A stretch of DNA of 37,263 nucleotides, taken from NCBI GenBank assembly GCA_022376515.1, contig WTXI01000340.1, positions 1-37,263 of the forward strand, given 5' to 3'. The notes under the pieces were generated by a model. The model ran no database searches. It saw nothing but the letters and a program-made list of their open reading frames with translations, and was not told where the DNA came from. This document shows positions 12,414 through 22,465 of the stretch, piece after piece (the stretch's first letter is position 1; the number at the start of each line of letters is the position of its first letter). Source of the DNA: Lactifluus volemus (taxonomy: Eukaryota; Basidiomycota; Agaricomycetes; Russulales; Russulaceae). The position numbers and the translations under genes are program-made.

Positions 12414-15410
12414 ATGCCGTCCATATTAAATCTCAAGTTTAAAGTGCGTTCCCCCGAGCCCTCCTCATGCCCGACGTTCATTCCCTCCTCCCCTTAATGC
12501 CTCATCCTTTCCAGGGCAATAAATCCTTCATCGCCTTTTCTAATCTCGGTGACGCAGATACTCTCACAAAGACTTGGAAGGTTCGTATTGACGACCCTCT
12601 TTCACTGCCACTCATCAATTCGCCGTCTTCACCCCTCCCTTAGGTTTGCACCAAAGTGGCTAGCTTCCTAGAGCAAGGCCAGCGTCTTGAGAACCTCAGC
12701 TGGCGTCTATGGCACCTTCAGAATCTCATGGTCGACGTTGATAGTGCCAAGTCAAAACGAGACTTTAAGAGAATGAGCAAGTTTATGGGGGACAAGTTGG
12801 ACAAAGAGAAAGGCCGGTCCGTTCATTCCGCTCCGTCACTATGCGTAGACCCCCTTGGCCCTGACACAACTTGCATGCATCCCACCCGGTTTCCAGGAGT
12901 ATCGAGGAACTAGAGGCACCTGATTACAAATGGAATCACTCGACAGATGTCATCAGACAGCGCGCCGTAGAGAAAGAACGTTCCAGAGAGGCGAACCTCG
13001 ATGCTCCTCCTGGCACCATCAAGCGCATGCAATTCACGTTTTCGGTCGACCAGCCTACTCAGCCTGCTTCCGCTACCCACGTACAGAAACCAGACCTCAA
13101 GCCCTCAGCTGAGTTCAAGGACAACGTCACTCGCCGAAGTCGCCCCATAACCCGGTCCACAGCCACCCAAGAAGACACCCACCTCGATTCGGCATCCATC
13201 CCTCTCCCTTCTGATTCAAATGACGACACGGACACCCTCAACCACTGCAGTCACCGGGATGCAGACACCACATCAACAACACCAGATGCCGATCCCCAGG
13301 ACAGCTTGCTTCGATTCCCGTCGATCTTCTCTAACGACTTTGGTGGTCCCTCTGCTATTTTATATCCCGCACCCACCGTCACGAACCCCATCAACTACGG
13401 AGAAGGCGTTCGTCCCACCGCCTCTACCACCGACTCTTTTGATATTGTCCGCCCGACAATTGAACTCCCCCTCGATGAGCTGCTCACCGAGTCCAGTGAC
13501 TGCTCCGAGGCGTGGTCTGTACCCGCCTTCAGCTCCACCTCCTCCAACGCTTCCCAGTCTCACGTGCGCCAGCTGGATCTGGTCACGCAACCAGATATCG
13601 ATATGGAGAACGAAGCATTTGAACACCATCATCCTGCCTTTTCTCAAGCACACTTTGCCCGACGCGCCTCGCAGCAAGAACAGACTGTCTCTCCCGCAAA
13701 GCTCGGCCACACCACTGATATGCCTATCAGACTTGGCTCATCCCGGCCTTCTCTCAGCCTTCGCACTCAGGGTGCCACAACCCGATCTTCTGGTCCCAGT
13801 GCGACTGTAGCCAATCCTCCTCCGACGCTCCCGCCAACGGGATCGAGCGGTAGCAACGCACCTGGAGGCGTCAAGGCCGAATGCTCGAATTGTGGTGCCA
13901 CACACACCCCTCTCTGGCGTCGTGGGTTGAATGACGAGCTCAACTGTAATGCGTGTGGGCTTTACTGCAAGCTGGTACGCGCTACTACCACACCACACCT
14001 TGCGTTTGCCGGTTTTGCTGAGTGCACGTGACCTAGCATAAGCGTCCCCGCCCGAAGAGCATGCGGAATAACCACGGCGAGGGTCGAGCTCAGGCAGCAC
14101 CTCGGCAAGAATCCTCGGAAATTATTGGTGTGCTCATTATAAATAACTCTCTTGGCATGAGTTAATTGATCGCGAAGCGCAATGCTATAATTGTCACACA
14201 ACGGCGACACCGCTTTGGCGAAAAGACGACGAAGGCAAGACGGTTTGTAATGCGTGAGTGTTCCCCGAAAAACCATCTAAATCTGGCTGTTTCTCATCAT
14301 ACGTGTCTTCCCCTTTTTCGTCGACGCGCAGTTGCGGACTTTAGTAAGTCTCACAATGCTACCCCCATTTCACCTTCTCGAGCTGATCTGCGAAATGTTC
14401 CAAGTTTCAAATTGCATGGTTCCGCCCGTCCAATCTCGATGAAATCCGATGTAATTCGCAAGCGTTCCCGGCATGACGCCCGTCGTGGTAGCGGCAGTGG
14501 CATGGGAAGCGGCACCCTCTCAGAGACCACCCCATCAGCAAGTCCCGGCGCATCTCGTCGTCCATCTCCCAATGTCGATGCGGATGATGGCTTTTCACCC
14601 ACACTGGTTGCCGACTCTAACGCAAGTGCGTTTGACGACCTCGATGTTGATTCTACTTCCGGCAATGACGGTAGTGGAGGCCGATTTGGGTATATGCCAC
14701 CGACGCAGAGTGAACTAATCGGCGCTCTTGGTGGGACCGGTGCATGCAATTACCCATCACTCAACTTGTGCAAATTCCCGGGGCCATATCATCCCGATCT
14801 GTTGTCGCATCTGTACTCTACGGACTACGCCGGAGACACCTCCGAGGGCGAAGGCGGAGTTGAGATGCGGTGTGCTAAACGTAGGCGGATGAGCAACGAT
14901 TCCGCAACGGAACCACCGAGTTCAGCGGTTTCGTATTATTCGTTTGGCGGCGACAACAGTGGCTTCTCGACTAGCAGCAGCGCGACGTCTTGTTCGAGCT
15001 CTGCACGGAGCTCGATGGACTTTTCCTTTTCTGGTTCCTGCAGCAGTCCACCATCGAATAGCAACAACGATTGTTGTAACAGCCCCGCCAGCGGCGGGAA
15101 CAGCAACAGCTGTAATCCTACTACGCACAATAACGGCTCTGCTGCTGGATTCTACAGCTCGTATTGGCACCCTCCGATGCTTCCCCAGCCGCACGGATCA
15201 CCTTTTATTCACCCTCCCATGCTCCCACCGTCGTCCACGGCTGACAGTGACGCGCAGATGGACTTTTTGCATAGTTCAACTCATATGAACGAGAGCGATC
15301 ATTTTCTCAATTCGTATATCCATCCACCAATGTTGCTTCCAGAGCCCCATCCGCCTATGTTCCCGAGCGACTGGACAAGTTACCCTACGGACGGCGCGAG
15401 CGGGTTCTAG
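12414..15410 (+). CDS. GATA-type transcription factor with two zinc fingers
   Basis: Nuclear DNA-binding regulator. Exons: 12414-12443, 12515-12580, 12644-12816, 12897-13974, 14037-14127, 14178-14253, 14332-14343, 14405-15410. They total 2532 nt (843 residues) without a frame break. The N-terminus carries a DUF1752-like module as in AreA/Gat1-type factors (LTKTWK, then LENLSWRLWHLQNLMVD at about residues 42-58). A Ser/Thr/Pro-rich linker precedes finger 1, CSNCGATHTPLWRRGLND...CNAC, and finger 2, CYNCHTTATPLWRKDDEG...CNAC. Both are CX2CX17CX2C, about 36 residues apart, and a basic tail IRKRSRHDARR follows. The C-terminal 300 residues are Ser/Asn-rich with repeated HPPMLP motifs. The first exon is the least certain: an alternative start at 12467 reads in frame through the proposed first intron. 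DUF1752 suggests nitrogen control (AreA/NIT2-like), while two fingers recall iron regulators (Urbs1/SreA) but without their Cys-rich inter-finger block. The role is left open. Confidence 0.87.
14332..14343 (+). other. 12-nt micro-exon inside the second zinc finger
   Basis: Exon 14178-14253 ends inside the codon for the Ala of CNAC, and the next long exon (14405) begins inside the codon for the Tyr of CGLY. The missing residues are supplied only by TTGCGGACTTTA, flanked by a good acceptor (gacgcgcag) and a good donor (gtaagt). The introns on either side are 78 and 61 nt. Reading through instead gives an immediate TAG; skipping the exon removes the fourth Cys ligand. Confidence 0.85.
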
Positions 15411-16700
15411 ACGGTCTTCCGTGGTCGGATTCTCACCGGATGTCACTCTTCCGCTCTTCGTCTGATCGTTTGCTTGTCTTCACCTTTCATTTTGCCTTTT
15501 CTCTCTCCAACTCATGGGTCCTATCGGCTTTCCGCTCACAGCAATCGTTCGCATACCAGTTCGTTGTATAGAACTTTTTACGTTTTTTTGGTTTTCGTTA
15601 CGCCATCACGATCAAGGGTTCCACGGTCACGGTCACGATCACGATCTCATCCTTCCAACATCTCTGCCAAAAAAAAATTCGCTTTTGCTTGCTCCCAGCC
15701 CTATGACACATTGATTACATCCCCAAGCCTCGAAATATACACCCTTTCTTTTTGGACGTACCCTCATCCTTGTGTTATTCCTCTCGTTATTCTTTCCCTT
15801 CTTTATCTCACTTTTATATCGATATCACATACAACCGGGGCTGACGGTAGCAGTAGTTTCACGAATGTTGGGGGGGTTTTGTACGAGGGAAGTAGTATTA
15901 GTTTGTAATGTAGTAGTATCAAAGTTACTGTACACCAAGAAAGAAGGATGGATGTCATATTAAACCATGCGCGAAGGGGCTTCAAAGTCCCATCAAATCC
16001 ATGAAGTTGCATATGGTTTTTCCATCTACAAGCTCGATGAGGTTCAGGTACAGTGATTATTGTGCTGCTTTCGGTCTTTGCCGCCAGCCGAAAGGTAAAG
16101 TGGCAGGCATCACAATCGTCATCATGGGGTTCCGGTCAACTGTCAAACGGCAATACAGTTTAGATCGTGTATGACGAAACCGTCGGAGGTTTTTCATAAT
16201 TTACATGTACAGTACTTGTCGTGTTCATCTCCGGGCACTGACACAAACGAATCTTTGTCCATAAATAAAGTAACGGCAAACTCGGCGCACAAATAAAACG
16301 TACCCACGTCACGTAAAAATTTGCCCTCTCAGGTGATTTCAAGTTTTTGTATTTTGGGGGTGACTCCGAGGCGGCCCCCACTGTTGTTCCCTTCCGATTG
16401 GTGGACGTTCCATGCGACTTTTTCGTTAAGTAAAACAAGTGAGATAAATACGTCATAAGTACAACGTGCGTGCAAAGGTGAGAGAACCACGCCTTTTGGC
16501 TCAGTACGATGTCGAACAAGGAAAAGGGTGAGAGTGATGCAATGATCATTGACACTGAGGTCTCTGCGCTGTTCCGAACGCCGACGCGGGATCACTGATT
16601 CACCGACAGTAGCCTAGGACTTCTAGTAGCGCCCGCGCGAGACGAATCGTCACACGCCAACTCGCCCGGTTGAGATTGCATGTCACTTAACTTGGGCGGA
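15411..16700. other. 3' flank of the GATA factor and intergenic DNA
   Basis: The first 500 nt are T/C-rich and probably the 3' untranslated region. A short direct repeat of CACGRT hexamers lies at about 15622-15646. The frames around 16160-16595 (minus) have no recognised family. No gene is supported. Confidence 0.35.
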
Positions 16701-17028
16701 GCTGATCGGGTCGTGCCAACTAGAGACGCCCATCTCGCTCCCAGATTGTGGGGCCTAGGCTACTTGTGTTTGTTCTTTGTTTCTGTACCACTATGGTTCA
16801 ATTGAAATCCTCTCCGCCAGTTCACCGAATGAATCGTCAATCTCGGAACTTCTCGAAACAAAACGAAGGGTAGTAGTAGTGGATTCATGCTTCTATATAC
16901 TCACATTTCTAGGTCACCCAAGTGACGTCGTTGCGCCGGATTTCCACGAGATGGCCAAACGCGGTGGATTGTACCCAGGTGCAAAGCCTATGAATTACGT
17001 ACAATTTGGCGTAGTCGAACGGAGATTA
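16701..17028 (+). repeat. Dispersed repeat R1, copy 1
   Basis: This segment is related to 35445-35706 on the same strand. Shared landmarks in the same order are: ctgatcgggt.gtgccaact; ggaacttctcgaa.caaacg followed by aagggtagt; aggtca with a CGT-rich stretch after it; caggtgcaaa; and tgaacggagat. Copy 1 holds about 100 nt after the first landmark that copy 2 lacks. The 215-codon open frame covering copy 1 (16777-17424) is not conserved in copy 2, so it is probably not a gene. No terminal inverted repeats or transposase were found; the type of element is unknown. Confidence 0.6.
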
Positions 17029-18481
17029 CTACGACCGGCCCGACGCGTGCGCTGTACGGACGGCATACGTTGTAGAGCTCCAAGAAGTTCTGATGCCAGT
17101 GGGAGAAGGTATTATGTGATAACTCTACGAATGAGTCCAGAAATATGTGTCAAGGGATGCGAATCTATCTTGACAGAACGTAAGCAAGATATGGTGGTAC
17201 TTGTCATGGTGCTGCAGCCGTCGCTTCATGAGCTTCGCAATACAATGGAGCCGTGGGCCAGCCAAGTTGCTACGACTAGTAAGTTGCTACCCTCTGCAGT
17301 AAATGAATGGAGGTTGTTCGGCTGCCAGTGGCTTGAGAACCCACCGCTGCCGCCAAACATCCTCACCCCCAGCCGATCGCAGCTGCTGCCGAGTGTTCAC
17401 AAGAACAAGAAATCAGATATTTGAACTCGAAAAAAGAAACAAGCCGGGTTTCCCTTTTGCCTGATCCCGCCCACAAGTATGGCCGAGTGGGTAAGCTCAA
17501 TAAGCCCAAGTCTAGTACTGGTTGACAGCGCGAATTTTGCCGCATTCTCTTCACCTTTCTAAGCCTTCAAATTGTTAGTGTTTGTAAGACGGCGGCGGTT
17601 CCAGACGGAGGGATGTAACAGCGTAGGTTCTGGGCCAAGGGTAAGACGCATATCTTCATTTCGCATAACCGTGGAGCGTCCGGAGAAGGGTATGCCGGGC
17701 CCATAATAGTGGAGTGTACCATACTCCCTTCAACAATCGCTGAATCTGCGCCGTAAGAGTCATGACCATATAGGGCGCAGCGACTGCCGGTGTGGGAATC
17801 TAGGCACACGAAGAAACGTCATGTCGGTCGGTGTAGCTGCTTATCGTAGCCTCCTGCCATTATGGTCTGTCTTCTAGCCTCTCGACCCTGGTACAGAAAG
17901 ATGGCGCCCATAGCATAGCGGATTTACGCCTAGTCAGCTGAGCTTCCAGATCGTGCTTGTCGTTCTCTGTGCAGGGCCTAGATGTTCGAGGAGCTGGCCC
18001 AGAAGTGCCCTGAAGGGACCCTCCACGATCAAGTTGACGTTTGTTTCTTTTCGAAGAGGGCGTTGTCGATCAAGGGCCTAAAGATGAAGGCGCAATACTG
18101 TGCCCCTAAAGGTAATGCGCGTGGATCCGTGTTGCATTATGTATTTGTGACGACCTGCGACTGTCCCACCGCGAAGCCCGAGAAGCAAGTCTTTACGTAT
18201 GTCCTACCAAGAGTGCCGCCCTAGTGCCGCAGCCATCGTCAGAGAGTGGGCCCTTTCTCTTTCCCTAAAATTATCACTGCGGAATGCAGCACGACAAATC
18301 ACAAGACTTTGAGTTGTTGCAACCTGGGGAAAGCGTCTTGGAAAGATACAAGGAAGAAACAAGAATCACGAGTGACAAGGTACGAGGAGACGAGCGACAG
18401 GAATCAATTACTAATACAGTACGGTACGCGCGGCCATCTTTCCAAGGTCTTTCCTCCCTGCCTCGACTCTGCTTTGACACA
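17029..18481. other. Intergenic stretch upstream of the HNH gene
   Basis: No gene can be supported. An 80-codon frame at 17982-18224 (plus) follows a possible splice acceptor (gtgcag, ending at about 17975) and has a reasonable composition, but I recognise no family and no partner exon. The final 250 nt should contain the promoter of the HNH gene. Confidence 0.3.
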
Positions 18482-19601
18482 ATGTCACACTTCAACCGAA
18501 ACGTAAGGGTATTTGACGGCCGCACAAGATCCGAAATCGCAGGTGATTTGTATCCATATCGTTTTGTGAGACGAATTAACATCGTCCCTGCACGTAGGTT
18601 GCTGGCAGTTTGGTCGGATTACCATCGCCACATTTTACCAATGGATTCATGCATGCATTCTTGGACCCGATTCAATGAGGTTATTTCGATGCGAAAGTGA
18701 ACAGAACTTGAATCAACAAGGTGCACCTCTTAATCCAAATAGTCTGGATATGCTAGAAATCGGCACCTATGTTCTTCTTAGCGAGGGTGAGAACTAATCC
18801 GTTGTCCTTTTGCAGCTTTTAACCTTTTTTTCACAGGTGGTGAATTTATCTCTGTGGGTTTTGCTCTAGATCTCCCACTCCGGCGGGAGTACTCGTTCAA
18901 TTCACAGTCGACGAATTTCGCGACACGCATCAGAGATCGCGACCGTCGGTGTTGCATTACAGGGAGAGAGATTTTTGGTAACAATTTCACCGGCTTTGAA
19001 GCTGCTCATATTTTTCCTTTGGGCCAGAGTGACGAGGTAGGTCGTATCCCCAGAAGCGTTTACACCCCTCACATAAAATCGCAGTGGAACCGAAGGGATA
19101 TGCAACGTTTCATAACGGACCCCTTTGTTCCCGCAAATGACAAGATGAACTCAATTCAGCAAGGGTTTCTTTGTCTTTCCACAGAGCACAAATTATTCGA
19201 TGATTATCAAATCGGTGTCAATCCCGATGTGTGCTTCGCATATCAGCAGAGTCTACTTATTCATTGATTTCTTCGTCCAGGATGAATATCGAATCACTGA
19301 CTTCGGTGCTAGCAGTCCTAATGTCACGCCGGACGGACGGCAATTTTATGTTGCTGACGTCGAAGAGCATTTCCGTCCCTCCGATGACTTACTGCGTGAT
19401 CACTATCGTCAATGCGTACTCGCTTGCATGAAAGCCGCAGCTGGGCCTGCAAATTTGAGACGGTTCGATCCAGACATCAATCTCGGTCCGGGTGGCTTTA
19501 ACCTCGAGGAAGGAAGTTGGTGGTCAGGTCCCGAGGGCAAACAGCAAATGGAAGTAGAGTTGGCTGCTGGCCTCCATCACACCTTAGTTTCTCGTGGTTA
19601 G
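18482..19601 (+). CDS. HNH endonuclease domain protein (HNH_2-like)
   Basis: Predicted metal-dependent nuclease of the large, poorly characterised basidiomycete family in which a short beta-rich N-terminus precedes an HNH module. Exons are 18482-18542, 18598-18786, 18837-19228 and 19281-19601; introns are 50-55 nt, and the total is 963 nt (320 residues) in one frame. The N-terminus (NVRVFDGRTRSEIAG) and PLNPNSLDMLEIGTYVLLSE are typical. The nuclease core follows: RDRDRRCCITG at about residues 116-126, AAHIFPL with the first His at about 141, an Asn at about 188 (MNSIQQGFL) and the final His at about 201 (EHKLFDDYQIGVNPD). The segment DEYRITDFG and a conserved-looking C-terminal helix (LLRDHYRQCVLACM) complete it. 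All three signature residues are present and no break is seen, so it looks functional. It lies tail-to-tail with a truncated methyltransferase. The in vivo role is unknown. Confidence 0.85.
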
Positions 19602-19983
19602 GACGATCAAAGACTGTAAGTTGTAACACCCCGCACGTCCTTTGTGATGATGACGTTCTAGTTATTTGTAATTGTATACCAAAATGTACTCCCATTTCTG
19701 CCCAGATGTCGTGCCCCTTGGGCCTTGCGAGCTCCGGTGGTTTACTAGTATTACACCACGCACCACATACGTCCACCCGTGGCAGAACTTCCTGGCGTCT
19801 CGTGTACCACAGCCTCTGCCAGGACGAACTTGACGCCGGATCTTGAGGGGCCATCGCCAGGAAGTAAAAAATACCGGCAGGTCCCATTAGGAAGTCTGCG
19901 AATCGGCGAGCCCCGGGACACAAATTTCCGGGTTGCACTCGTACTTGCAGTTGTCTTGCACGGGCCACTCGGAGGGAGGTGGG
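19602..19983. other. Intergenic between convergent HNH and methyltransferase genes
   Basis: A 156-codon minus frame (19498-19968) overlaps the end of the HNH gene and has no recognised domain. It may include former 3' coding sequence of the truncated methyltransferase, but no methyltransferase motif is visible in any frame. Confidence 0.3.
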
Positions 19984-20413
19984 TCAATCGGAAGGACGGA
20001 GCTTACCAAATGATCTTCCATCGCCTCGGAGCGGTTCGGTAATATCATGCTGGAAGAAGTTGATCTTGTTGGCTCCTTGTTCTTCCGCTCGTGGGAATTT
20101 TGCCGTAGAAATGTCGCAGGCGAGGACTTGAATGTTGGGATCACGAACCTCAGGCAGCGATGCAAAATCAAGGACCCAGGCGCCAGTGTCAGTGGCGAGG
20201 TCAATCATTTTGGAGATATGGGCGATATTGACCTCAGGCGGAACAAGTTGAGGATATCCGAACATGGTCTTCTTGGAGGAATATTGTACTTTCAAGCTTT
20301 CAAGGCATGTCAACCTGACGTCTCATGCGGACAGACACAGGCACGCACCAAGAGATGTCGAAATTGTTTTCATCGAAGAAGTACTTGGTGAAAGAATTAA
20401 AGTCGGGCGACAT
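19984..20413 (-). pseudogene. Truncated class I SAM methyltransferase
   Basis: Exon 1 is 20413-20349 (MSPDFNSFTKYFFDENNFDI) and joins through a 52-nt GT...AG intron (20348-20297) to an exon starting at 20296. The frame contains YGYPQLVPPE-like text (FGYPQLVPPEVNIAHI), then the SAM-binding core IDLATDTGAWVLDFASLPE, an acidic strand-2 end (ACDIST) and FFQHDITEP. At that point a class I enzyme should continue with the remaining strands and about 150-200 residues. Instead the frame runs into a stop at 19984. The product would be about 127 residues, too short for the fold. It may be a truncated pseudogene, or an exon boundary may have been missed. Motif I is also slightly unusual (ATDTGAW in place of a Gly-rich E/DXGXGXG). 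Confidence 0.6.
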
Positions 20414-20835
20414 TGGTAGAGAAGAAGATGGCTAGCAGCTATAACAGTGAAGGTAGGGGGTCGTTGATTAATCTGCAGTAGAGCTGAGATGAACTTGAAA
20501 GCGTAGTCGAGTTGGTCAAGCTGAGACAGCCAATATCCAACTTGGCCGTCACATATAGGGGGAGTGCTGCTTGTGATTTCACTTCCTGTTTTGTATTTAT
20601 TTACGCTCCTTGAATGACAGGTGGGAGTTTGCCTGTGGGTAGGACAGGAAGTGTGGTGTAGACTGGGGAGCGGCGGTCGTTGTTTTGCCAGCGGGTGCCC
20701 CAAGCTTCCATGGCAGCGGTTTTTTCTGCCTGTCGTTGGTAGCGTGGGGTTCGCGGCCAGCCTGAGGGGCCGCGTGGCGAGATCGTGTTGGTGAGGTGTC
20801 TGGCACGGGCGAAGCCGGGTAGCGAGCGGACTCCC

Positions 20836-21570
20836 TCCAGCCGAAAACCGAGTTAAAATACGAGCCTGACTCATCAAAGAAATACCGGACGTGATCCTCT
20901 TTGACGATGGAGCTTTTGAGACCTGTCGCTTTGCTCAACGTCCTTGGGTGCGTGTTGAAAGTATTCGCCAAATTCGTGGATGTGTTCCTGGAAGAATGAG
21001 AGGTCCTGTGACAAATTTCAATGACCAAACTGGTATGTGATCAAAAAAAAAACATACTGCATCAGACTGAATGCGACGCCGCTGCCTCAGTTTACTTGAG
21101 GAACTCCGGTTCAGTGCCAAGAAATTCAGAGATCCCGTTGGGCCCGAGGGCAGCCTGCCCAAAGCTTCCTTGAACATCCACTTTGATGGTGATCGAGGGC
21201 CAAAGTTCAGGTCGTCCGGCATCAGTCATCTGAACAAGCGTCGGGCTGACAATTCCACCCGAAACGTATACGAGGATATTGACCATCTCCTGGTGGTTGA
21301 ATCGAGAATATTCTGGACAGTTTGCGAGACCCGTGACCCAGCTCCGTTTTGTCGGCCATTTCCGCCAACTGTCTGATATTGTCGCCGTCACAGAATTCGG
21401 TCCGATAGAGGATGAGTCTATCAGCGTCGATATTCTTTAAGCCGTTACGATATCTCCGAAACATTGCTTCTCTCAGATGGCCAACAGTCTGCGAGCTTTC
21501 GATCTCGATAAGGAACGCGAGGCTGTGTAGATCAATCCCATGGACGAAAAGTAGCAGTTTTTTTAGTCAT
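20836..21570 (-). pseudogene. Broken Crinkler-like gene, copy 1
   Basis: The minus-strand reading shows a ubiquitin-like Crinkler-type N-terminus (HGIDLHSLAFLIEIESSQTV, then LREAMFRRYRNGLKNIDADR and LILYRTEF). It is followed by KLSRIFSIQPP, a linker with WPSITIKVDVQG and GISEFLGTEPEFL, and, after an intron, DLSFFQEHIHEFGEYFQHAP. Breaks seen: the ATG at 21570-21568 is out of frame with the N-terminus because of a run of seven A (complement of 21558-21564); a one-base shift lies near 21285; and most of an intron present in the second copy is missing near 20940, leaving EDHVRYFFDESGSYF in another frame. Similarity to the copy at 36991-37257 stops abruptly at about 20836 and the C-terminal domain is absent. 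Known Crinklers are modular intracellular effectors or conflict proteins; function here is lost or unknown. Family assignment rests on the N-terminal pattern only. Confidence 0.55.
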
Positions 21571-22465
21571 GATTGCAGACCAGGAGGGAAATAAGAGAAT
21601 GTCGTGGAAAGGGGAGTCGTGGGTATCACTGAAGAAGGAAGCTTTGTCACACGAACTCACACGAACGGCGCGACCTGTCTGTCGTGCCAAAGTGTTCGAA
21701 GAGCCCAGCCTTAAAAGTCCCGTGATGGAGAAGCCGAGCGTCTTGTCTCGCTTTTCATCCAAGCCGGTCGAGACATCGAGACGCGGTCCAGGAGAGTTAT
21801 TGATGTCCGGAGTGTGGTGCGCCAGCTGAATGCCGTCAAGTATGAGGTGGCGGGATACAGTACTGTATGATAAAGTCGAAATTGAATGTCCGAGCGTGGG
21901 AACGAACAAAAACGAGCAGGAGTAAACGCGAGAACGCGGGAAGGCACGCAAGATGGGAAGGAAACGAAAATGGGTACGACACTGTCAATGCCCTTACAAC
22001 TGATTATTCGAAAGTATTTATGCCAGTCCATGTAGCTATCAATGTAGCTACCAATTGTTACAATAACATGCGTGAACATAAGAAATAATGTGTGGGCGCG
22101 CTCGGTCCTCGAATGAGGCTGCGGCCTCGTGAAACGCGCGAGGGGGCCTTTGAAATAAGTAGAACTATCTAAAAAGAATGGGTGCGCGCCCCCAACGGGG
22201 AGTGATCGTGATCCAGTCCGGGTTGCCCTCAGGGCACCGATGACGATGGCATCGCCTTCCTCGGTCCCCTCTGACCTCCCGCAGCCAATTCCTCTCCCTC
22301 GGTCTCCTCCCAAAGCGCCAACATATTCCAACATATGAGAGCAAGAGCACAGTGAAGGTACGTACTTCCTAGATTTTAATGATATCACTGATAGCTATAC
22401 TGTACCTGTGTGCAGTGTACTCCTTCATTTTACCCATAGTGGTTTTAGTCTGAAAATTCGATGAG
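21571..22465. other. Upstream flank of Crinkler-like copy 1
   Basis: This should include the former promoter of the broken minus-strand gene. It contains a 14-nt perfect palindrome ATACAGTACTGTAT at 21855-21868. The long minus frame 21711-22388 shows no domain. No other gene is supported. Confidence 0.35.

Noticed and set aside
14166..14404. Upstream part of the 414-codon frame as the start of a separate gene
   Set aside because: It is intron sequence and zinc-finger exons read in the wrong frame; splicing joins the downstream part to the GATA factor.
16777..17424. 215-codon plus-strand frame
   Set aside because: It starts inside repeat R1 and the frame is not kept in the second R1 copy; no family recognised.
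17477..17530. A-box-like TATGGCCGAGTGG resembling a Leu/Ser tRNA
   Set aside because: No B box or T arm follows at the right distance and no acceptor stem forms.
18284..18700. 138-codon frame overlapping the start of the HNH gene
   Set aside because: It runs through the first intron of the HNH gene in another frame and has no family features; the spliced HNH model explains the region.
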